DNA of 60,921 nt. It comes from Pilasporangium apinafurcum. Its lineage: Eukaryota; Oomycota; Peronosporomycetes; Pythiales; Pythiaceae. The notes below the pieces were generated by a model, which had not been told where the DNA came from, did no database searches, and saw only the letters and a program-made list of their open reading frames with translations. Shown piece by piece: positions 54,134-60,921 of the stretch. The stretch spans positions 412,327-473,247 of the forward strand of contig BCKE01000008.1 of NCBI GenBank assembly GCA_001600495.1, read 5' to 3'. The stretch's first letter is position 1; each line of letters opens with the position of its first letter. Made by a program: the position numbers and the translations under genes.

Positions 54134-55548
54134 ATGGGTCGCGCGATAGCAACGAAATTAGAGGATGCCAAGACGCATGGCCTGCTGCACTTAGCACAGA
54201 GCAATCTCGTCCGCTGTCCGACAGAGATCTTCTCTATGGATCTATCGACTACACTGTTTCGCTTGGATCTAAGCTTCAACATGCTCACTTCTCTACCAGA
54301 GGCAATAGGATCTTTAGTAACACTGAAAATTCTGTGGGTGAATAATAACCCAGGACTTCAGCAATTACCCACCAGTTTAGCCAACTGCGTAAAACTGCAT
54401 GTGATTGATGCAAGTTCTACTGCACTAGCGACGCTTCCGTGTGAATATGGACGGCTTCAGCAGCTTAAAGTACTTGATATTAGAGATACACCACTCCAAA
54501 GGCGGTGGATCAAGAATAAACGCGTGGTCATGCATCTAGAAGAAGACAGCCCCAATATGGCGTTTTCTTCCACCAACAACCAACATCGCACAACCAAACC
54601 CACCGAAGCTACATCATGTGAGCAAATCCTGACAATACTTCGCCGCAAGGACGAACGCAATGGCTTGAAGCGCGAATTATTCAGTAAATTACATGACGAA
54701 GTGTATCATATGGAGCGACAGGATGTCACAGGATCCATTGCGCTCCAGAATGTGCTGAAACGTGTGCTCAAGCATTTTCTCCTGGCCGACGAAGTGCGAT
54801 ATCTCATTCGAAACGCTGAGCGACTCTTTCCATCCTCTTATTCAGTCAATGCACTGGAAAACATCGATCTGCTCGCCCTTCGTCGCGCGTTTGAGGCGCT
54901 TCGCGATGCCAATCAACGCAAGAAATGCGCAGCAGACTTGGAAATCAAGATTCGGAATCTGTACTTTGATCGCATAGACCCAAGCACAGTGGAATCCATG
55001 GTAAAATCCATCTATGACCACATTCCAAACCTCCAGGACGTCAAATTTTTGATCAAACATGTAGCGGCACTGTTTCCGAAAGAGGCACAAGATGTTGATG
55101 GCCGTGAGATTCACGAGCAACTGGTGCAACTACAGGAAGAAATTGCTCGTGAGAGAGCTGCAACTGTTGATAAACTGCTAACTGCAGTGAAAGGGATTTA
55201 CAGCGACACAGAACCCGAGTCTGTCCAAAACCTCGTCACCAGTATTGCTGCTCTGTTCAAGGTACAATCCTTTCCTCTTTCTTTTTATCGCTGAGATAAG
55301 CACAACCGTCATGTTTTTTTATCTTGGTGCTTACCTAGAACACAAAGGAATTACGAAGTCTCGCGGCAGACGCGTCTATACTCTTTCCAGAGGAGTTTCT
55401 CAATGCCCATCCGGCCGAAATACGATCAGCATTCCTACGCATGAAAGAAGAGGCTCTCGGAACGACCACGCTGTCTCCAGCTGCTAAAAGCTTCAAAGCC
55501 AATCAATCATCCAGCAGCAAAATGAGGGTTGTACATAAGACATCGTAA
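54134..55548 (+). CDS. Leucine-rich repeat protein with helical C-terminus
   Basis: Exons 54134-55261 and 55339-55548 join to 445 residues. Residues about 20-125 contain four or five LRRs (LFRLDLSFNMLTSLPEAIGSL, LKILWVNNNPGLQQLPTSL, LKVLDIRDTPL), beginning with MGRAIATKLEDAKTHGLLHL as in LRRC57-like proteins. After a polar linker the rest is helical and partly coiled coil, with repeated themes KIRNLYFDRIDPSTVESMVKSI, VKFLIKHVAALFP and VKGIYSDTEPESVQNLVTSI that suggest an internal helical duplication. No signal peptide or membrane segment, so cytosolic. Likely a scaffold; partners unknown. Convergent with CLEC16A. Confidence 0.82.
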
Positions 55549-55595
55549 CGTTATGTCTATATTGTGCTTGTGTGTATACCGCATCTGTATGTTCT

Positions 55596-58500
55596 CTATT
55601 CCTGTCTTTCTTTCTCGCGGCGCATCTCTTCGATATCCATCGACAATCTTCGAGCCTTGGACTTTGGGCTCTCCGAGTTCGAGTGTGTGATCTGTACGTG
55701 TCTGGACAGACTTTCTTCGATTTGCATTAGCTTGAACGCACGCACTTCTGCCCGACAAAGATCAATGTGCGCCTTCGCCTGCTTACAATCCTCAGCGGTT
55801 TCAAAGACTACCGATACATGCCACTTGGTGAGATTCCCGAGTCGGAACTTTTTCGAGTTCCCCTTCTGCGTGGTTCGACAACCTTCTACTGGTTCAGCAG
55901 ATGAAATCGTGAGATGCAACACGCAATCGTCCTTCGCAGCTATACGACAATATGTGCGATGGATTGGTGCGAACAGCCGGACAATGCCCTCCGTGTGTTC
56001 GTCCTCAATCGTCGACGTTCTTGCCGTGGTTTTCTCCTGTCTCTCCACAAACACCAGCGCTTCTGCGTTTAAGATCATGCACAACGGCGCTGGCACTGGC
56101 AGAAAGCGCTGCTCTCTCCAGATGCATTTGATAAAGACCATCCCATCCAGTGACGCTGTCTTGAGAAGGGAAGACGAACTAAAATACTGTGCATCCTTCT
56201 CAATGCGCGCAGCGTCCAGGATGTCTGTGTGTGGGTGACGGAAGGTGACAAACTTCTCCAAGTGATCGACTGTGTTGTGCTCATCGACAATCTCACGCAG
56301 CCTCCGCAACGTGAGGAACATGCGCATGGATTTGCGACAGACTTCCATCTCATTTGCGGGGTGCCGCAAATTCAGTGTCGCTTTTTGGTCGGAAGTGATG
56401 GTGTTATTGTCAAAAGGTACGAGAAACTCGAAGGGCGATGATGTCTTGGCGTTTAGCGGAGGAGGGAACTTGGCGTGCTGGAATGCAGCGAATTCGTCTT
56501 CCAACACGTAAATAAATAAATCCACATCCGCCATGGCGCCACGCATGCTCTCCATGACGTGATGGGTGCTGATAGAGTGAATTTCCTTCAAAATAGCCGC
56601 ATGTTTCGGCAGTAGCCAGTGCGCTGGTGCTCTTGGATCGTACATCATGTCTAAGAGCAAGCGCGCACAGAGGTACACGTTCAGGAATCGCATATCCGAA
56701 TGTCGTGAGAGAAGTGAAAGAACAATCTCGACCAGCCAGTGCGGATAGACACCACGGCAGACACCCCCATCTGGTGACATGGCACGATGATGCAGCTCAC
56801 TATCTTCTCTATCTTCTTTTAGTTCTTCCTGCTCAGGTGAATTCCTGCTTTCATTTTCAGTGTCCTCTTCCTCCTCTTCTACTTGTGATGAGACGGACAA
56901 GTCAGACGACGATACTGACGAGACAACGCTTGTTTCAATGCTGCCTTCTTCTTCTCCTTCCTCTGCTCCGCTTTCTTCTATGACGGCCGTCATTCCGTTG
57001 GTTAGGGAGACTAAGGATGATGCCCTCAGCTCCTCCACAGAACTAACACCACGTTTATGTCTGCGATGACGGAAGGGTAAAATATCGAGTTCTCTGAGCA
57101 GTGAATGGTCCACAACATCGTTATTGATGATCACGAGCAGTAGCAGCATCGCCGCCGACGACAATAGCTCATCATTGGATTCCATGAGCGCAAGAATCGA
57201 TTGTCGGAAGCAGTTATTGTTTTGCGGAATAAACGCCTGCACTTCGTCTATCGGCCACTCGCCCTGGCTAAACCGTGTCTGCAGGTAACAGATTGGAGAG
57301 TTGCACAACTCCTTGGAATGTGCGCGAAATAGATGACCACTAGATTTGCCAGCTATGGAATCGCCATTGCTAGTAGTATCATGGCTAAAGGCAGACGATC
57401 TCTTAGTCGTATTGGGTCGTGAGCGGAAACTCCTGCGTCTAGAACCAGCACCCAGCGCTACTGCAGAGTAAAGACAATCCTCCGATGCATCTGGACACAA
57501 CAACCTAAGCATATATCAACAAATAAAGTTAGGAAAAAATCATTCTTGCTGCTACCATAGAAACGTACATGAAGGAGATGGCATTCACGAGCGGTGCGTG
57601 TTCCAAGATGGCTATGAGCCTGGTTAATAAATAGAGCGCGAGCCGCGTCGACACGCGTTGCGGCGGCGGGTTGCAGTCCGGCAGGACACTCGCCGCTAGA
57701 AACGCTTTCGCATGACGCGTATACAGCATTTCACCCACTCGGTAACACAGCTCCGGCAGATTGACGTCCAGAATATCTTGTAGGTAGAGACAGTGGTCGA
57801 TATATTCCTCAATGGCTTCGTCCAGTTTGTCCGTGACACCATATGAGTCAGCGCTATTGGATGTCCACGTGTTGAGCAGACCTTGGATTTTCAATGCGAG
57901 TTCGTTAGCCTGTTCTACGAGGTCACTAAAGTATGCCATATCCTGGTACTCGAGGATGAACCGCCGCACACGGTCATCCTGCACGCGAAAGACGTTAAGC
58001 GTGAGCGTTTTCACAGCCACTTTCACCATCGTCTCCGCGCAGCGACCAAACGTGAGTGCTTTTGCATATAATGGGAAAGAGTTGTGGTCGCTATCAAAGA
58101 AAAATTGCACCGTCTCCTCGTTTAGTCGCAGCGAGAGCGCCTTCAGCAGAGTCACGTACCAGTCGCGCACGTCGTCGTCACGATCCACGGCGAACGGACA
58201 CTCGAGCAGCCGGTTGATCGCGTTGTTAGACAACATGTAGTAGAGTGACGTGCGCGTCGCGATGTTCTGTACGAGAATGCTGAGTGTCTGCAGCAACTGG
58301 ATTTGCACGGTGACTGCTGGCTGGGACTGTCCCAGCTGCACCAGCAAACTGAGGATGTTCTTCTCGCAGAAATAGTCGAAGAATACACCTGCACTTGCCG
58401 TGGTCGGCGCGAACTCGAGTGATGCTAGTGACGGCGGTGATGAAGGCGTTTGTGACTCTGCAATACGGTGCTGGTCCGAGTAGATGAGAAATTCTGACAA

Positions 58501-58695
58501 CACGCGCAGTAGCTCCACTACCTCTGCATCTTGCAGACTGTTGAACTTGAGCAGTTGGGCGTGCAGTTGCTGCATACTGGCAAGATTGAATTCTCGGCGC
58601 GATGTGAGGAAACTGCTGATGCGGTGGCGACTGCCACCACTACCGCCGCCGCCTGTGAGCCAGTTCCACATGCTGCTGCTTGTCGAGCGAGACAC
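55596..58695 (-). CDS. CLEC16A: CLEC16A / Ema / GOP-1 homologue (FPL domain protein)
   Basis: Exons 57569-58695 and 55596-57504 join to 1011 residues. The N-terminal region (about 40-300) matches the CLEC16A family: FFDYFCEKNILSLLVQL, VQIQLLQTLSILVQNI, TSLYYMLSNNAINRLL, YVTLLKALSLRLNEETVQFFF and MVKVAVKTLTLNVFRV. A long, acidic, Ser-rich segment (about 590-620) interrupts the middle. The C-terminal 300 residues include the second conserved part. Family members act in endosome maturation and mitophagy, in humans with the ligase NRDP1. Despite the name there is no C-type lectin domain. The single intron (57505-57568) is in phase 2. The window shows no oddity apart from the acidic insert. Confidence 0.9.
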
Positions 58696-59044
58696 TTTGC
58701 GGTTCTCCTTCTTTCTCTCTCCTGCTGCTGATGATGGAGATGATAACGGTTCTATCGTCGAACGCCATTATTAAGGTATTGTACGGTATACTCCACAACT
58801 CGCATTTTAGTTCAAGGTAAATCCGGGATAGTAACTGAAATATTGATTAAATTACGGATACCTGCAAATTTACAATGAAACGTCTCACTGTATAATATCC
58901 AATATATGCTAAATATTGAAAAAAGACCATATGAGCTGCCATTTGGTAACTCCGGGACAATCTTTGTTTACTTTGAGTTTCTTCAAAACAATCAAAGCCT
59001 AGGTCATTTTCCACACTAGTAAGCTAGTGCAAATTATAACACCA
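58696..59044. other. Intergenic between CLEC16A start and TnpB-like relic 3
   Basis: No gene recognised. CACTAG-TAAG-CTAGTG, a perfect six-bp hairpin, lies at 59014-59029, just 3' of relic 3 in its own orientation. Confidence 0.5.
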
Positions 59045-59310
59045 CCAGAAAGGCAGCCCCGGTCACCCTCACATGATGGATCCAGGTGGCTTTGTCTTCA
59101 TTCTTGAGATAGATGTTGCGAGCAGTGTTCACATCTTGATCCATGATAGAGACATCTTGGACATACAAAGACTTTCCGTGCTTTCATGCCTTTGTCAATC
59201 ATCCCACGCTTCGAGTATGTCTTGGTCGTGAACTCTTTTTTACATTTGATCATCCATCCACCTGTTCGTTCCATCTTGTACTGCAACATCATTGGCAACA
59301 AAATGACAAA
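59045..59310 (-). pseudogene. TnpB/Fanzor C-terminal relic 3
   Basis: On the minus strand, frame 1 (about 59310-59170) reads LQYKMERTGGWMIKCKKEFTTKTYSKRGMIDKG and then KVFVCP, the segment before and within the TnpB zinc finger (family pattern E-x-T-S-K-T-C-S-x-C-G). Here the first Cys pair is changed (TYSKRG). A shift of frame then gives SIMDQDVNTARNIYLKNE, the RuvC-III motif with its Asp at 59133-59135. Nothing upstream of this region could be placed, so only the last 80-90 codons survive. It resembles a different subfamily from relics 1 and 2, closer in wording to bacterial IS607-type TnpB, although this is by eye. Confidence 0.7.
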
Positions 59311-59740
59311 AAAGTAAAACCCATAGCACATAAAAGTTTTATATTGCTTAAATAACGAACTCGTGGGTGGTATGTGCACGCTTTGGATAAACTGCAAAAA
59401 GACACAATTCCCTCCCCCTTTATTAGGTACATAATTTTCATGTGAACGAGCTCACCCCGTGTTAGAAATTTGCAAATAGCGTAATAACAGAACAAATCGC
59501 ATCATTATGTACAGGGGTTACAGTTCCTGTTTTCAACGAATTTGACAGGGAAATTGATTTTTTAATACACCCTATGGACAAAACATTTGCAAGTCAGGGA
59601 CAAAACTTAGGGAACCTCGGGACAAAATATTGCAAATTAAGAACTCATCTGAAATTGCAATATTGTCCATTTTGATCCTGTTTTCACTATCAAGCCGAAA
59701 ACTACTCCACAAACTAACAGGAGTTAATTGAAATGCTGTA
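59311..59740. other. Region between relic 3 and DDE transposase
   Basis: No coding sequence recognised. Holds the 22-bp tandem repeat at 59576-59641, close to the 3' end of the transposase gene. Confidence 0.5.
59576..59641. repeat. Three 22-bp tandem units GGACAAAA...TTGCAA
   Basis: GGACAAAA begins at 59576, 59598 and 59620, exactly 22 bp apart. Units 1 and 3 also share TTGCAA. About 100 bp beyond the transposase stop, so possibly subterminal transposase-binding sites. Confidence 0.65.
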
Positions 59741-60921
59741 TTATGCTTGACGATTATTCAAAGTAGACAAATCATTGACTTGAACAAGACCGTCGATTAA
59801 CTCGGCAGTGAGGCGTCGACACTTATAAGTATTCTCCACCACTCGATTCATCTCTGGAGTAAACTCGTCGTAAGTCCTAGGAAGATATGAATTCAAAAGT
59901 AGTTCCACATTGTGAGNCAGAAGAGGACAATAGCTGGTGTCATCGCCAACGTGTGAGTTCTCGTACATCTGCTGTGTGAACACTGGTTGTTTNTGTTTTG
60001 CCATCTTCAGAAACTCGATAACATGAAAAAAGAAGCTCTTTATATCATCATCAGACACCTTCAAAATTTCTTCCACGAGGCTTTGTTTCATAAAAGCTTT
60101 GCTTTCGTCCGTCTCAGAGGAAGAAGCTCTCTTTCGAGCGATTCTACCTTTTACTAATGAAAATACCTCTTCAACTGGATTTAAAAACGGTGAATATGGC
60201 GGCAGAAACTCCAACGCAATTAGCTTTGACATTGTATCACCTTCGAAGAAGATTTTCAAAGCAGACGAATGATGCGAACGAACATTATCCATGATGAAAG
60301 CTCTTCGCTGGTGCGATCGAGATTGATCAGGATGCGCTGGTTCAAACTTCTCGACGTATACCCGAACCATCGCCTTGCAGAAGGCCAAGACAGTTTGACC
60401 GGTGACTGATCCTTCTACAATTTCGTAGTAGACAACGCCAAGTTCAGGACTGGCTGATAGAAGGAGCGAAATGTGTTCGCGGCTTTCCTTATGACTCTCA
60501 CCAGCAACACATGGGATCCATCCGCATATAGACCACGCTTTTCGCTTGGTCGGCCGTGACATCGACATCTCGTCGAAATAGATAGCGTGATAAAGAGTAT
60601 TCGGGCCGTACTTTTCCTGCATATCTCTTTCATACTCGAAGCGAAGTTCGACTGAACGAATCGAATTCCGTTCTTCGGGGAATTGTCGAAAGTCGCCCAA
60701 GCGGAAGCCGCATCGATGTTTCAAGTGTCGGCCAATTGTTTTAGGGGAAATCTTTATCCCAAATGTCAGGTTGATAAACGCGGCAGTCTCCGCTAGACAC
60801 CTCGTATTGAAAAGGAATTGAAATCGTGCTGCAGCCCATAGCATTTCATCGGTCAATTTGCACGGTCGCCCACTCTTGTGATGTTGACTCGATGATTGCC
60901 CTTCCAGAAATGGACCATGAA
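59741..60921 (-). mobile_element. Tc1/mariner-IS630-like DDE transposase, 5' end cut by window
   Basis: The frame is open from the window edge to a stop at 59741, about 393 residues. The visible N-terminus (KSGRPCKLTDEMLW...ETAAFINLTFGIKISPKTIGRHLKHRCGF) is a winged helix-turn-helix DNA-binding region. The catalytic triad can be read as YFDEMSMS (first Asp), IMDNVRSHHS (second Asp) and LPPYSPFLNPVEEVF (Glu). I count 38 residues between the second Asp and the Glu of NPVE. The enzyme would cut and paste its element at TA sites. The frame is intact apart from Ns at 59917 and 59993, so it may be young. The right terminal repeat lies outside the window and the left one was not identified. Confidence 0.85.

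Noticed and set aside
1-60921. CRISPR array or bacterial operon
   Set aside because: No regularly spaced direct repeats with unique spacers were seen, and the genes have introns and eukaryote-specific functions. The only CRISPR-like link is the Fanzor/TnpB nucleases.
1-60921. tRNA and rRNA genes
   Set aside because: No cloverleaf with conserved T-arm sequence or rRNA stretch was recognised by reading. A covariance search with tRNAscan-type models would be needed to exclude them.

Overview
This window looks like nuclear DNA of an oomycete (stramenopile). Genes lie close together on both strands. Most have no introns or a few short GT-AG introns of about 45-140 nt, and three genes have an oomycete-type initiator (TCATTTTC-like) upstream of the start codon. 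The gene content is eukaryotic: symplekin, dynactin ARP1, coronin, serine palmitoyltransferase, TRAX, an FG nucleoporin, CLEC16A. A compact-genome oomycete such as a white rust would fit, but the species is an inference. Scattered Ns sit mainly where tandem duplicates are nearly identical, which suggests assembly ambiguity there.

Layout. 1-8.1 kb: a same-strand array of three paralogues (the first cut by the window edge) with an unusual architecture of membrane anchor, RanBP2-like zinc finger and HECT ubiquitin ligase domain, followed at 9.3 kb by an inverted HECT fragment. 10.6-11.8 kb: a transposase-derived HTH/SANT-like coiled-coil protein. 13.1-21.5 kb: a DUF1697 protein, a Spinster-like MFS transporter, ARP1 and, divergent from it, symplekin. 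22.6-31.2 kb: a giant IQ/SAM/WW/B-box scaffold, probably starting in two small exons that look at first like a separate gene. 31.8-35.6 kb: tandem LCB2 genes with an almost identical 1-kb core. 35.6-42.0 kb: TRAX (six exons), coronin and a secreted TIG/FN3/L-type lectin protein (six exons). 42.4-43.4 kb: an internally deleted Fanzor/TnpB relic. 44.4-50.5 kb: an alpha/beta hydrolase and an FG nucleoporin. 51.0-52.4 kb: a nearly full-length but broken Fanzor. 52.7-58.7 kb: a coiled-coil protein, an LRR protein and CLEC16A. 59.0-60.9 kb: a third TnpB/Fanzor C-terminal relic and an open Tc1/mariner-IS630-like transposase running off the right edge.

The most interesting material is the group of three unrelated-looking relics of Fanzor, the eukaryotic relatives of TnpB RNA-guided nucleases, within 17 kb. 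The best copy keeps RuvC-I, RuvC-II, both zinc-finger cysteine pairs and RuvC-III, and is interrupted by two frameshifts and one stop. Strong hairpins lie on both sides of it. A GAGATA/TATCTC hairpin also recurs about 130-180 nt downstream of two of the relics, which makes these regions candidates for element ends or guide-RNA scaffolds. The second theme is recent homogenisation of tandem duplicates (HECT array and LCB2 pair), by gene conversion or by assembly collapse.

Exon boundaries given here were worked out by hand from GT-AG signals and reading-frame continuity. Where several exons are listed, the total length was checked to be a multiple of three.
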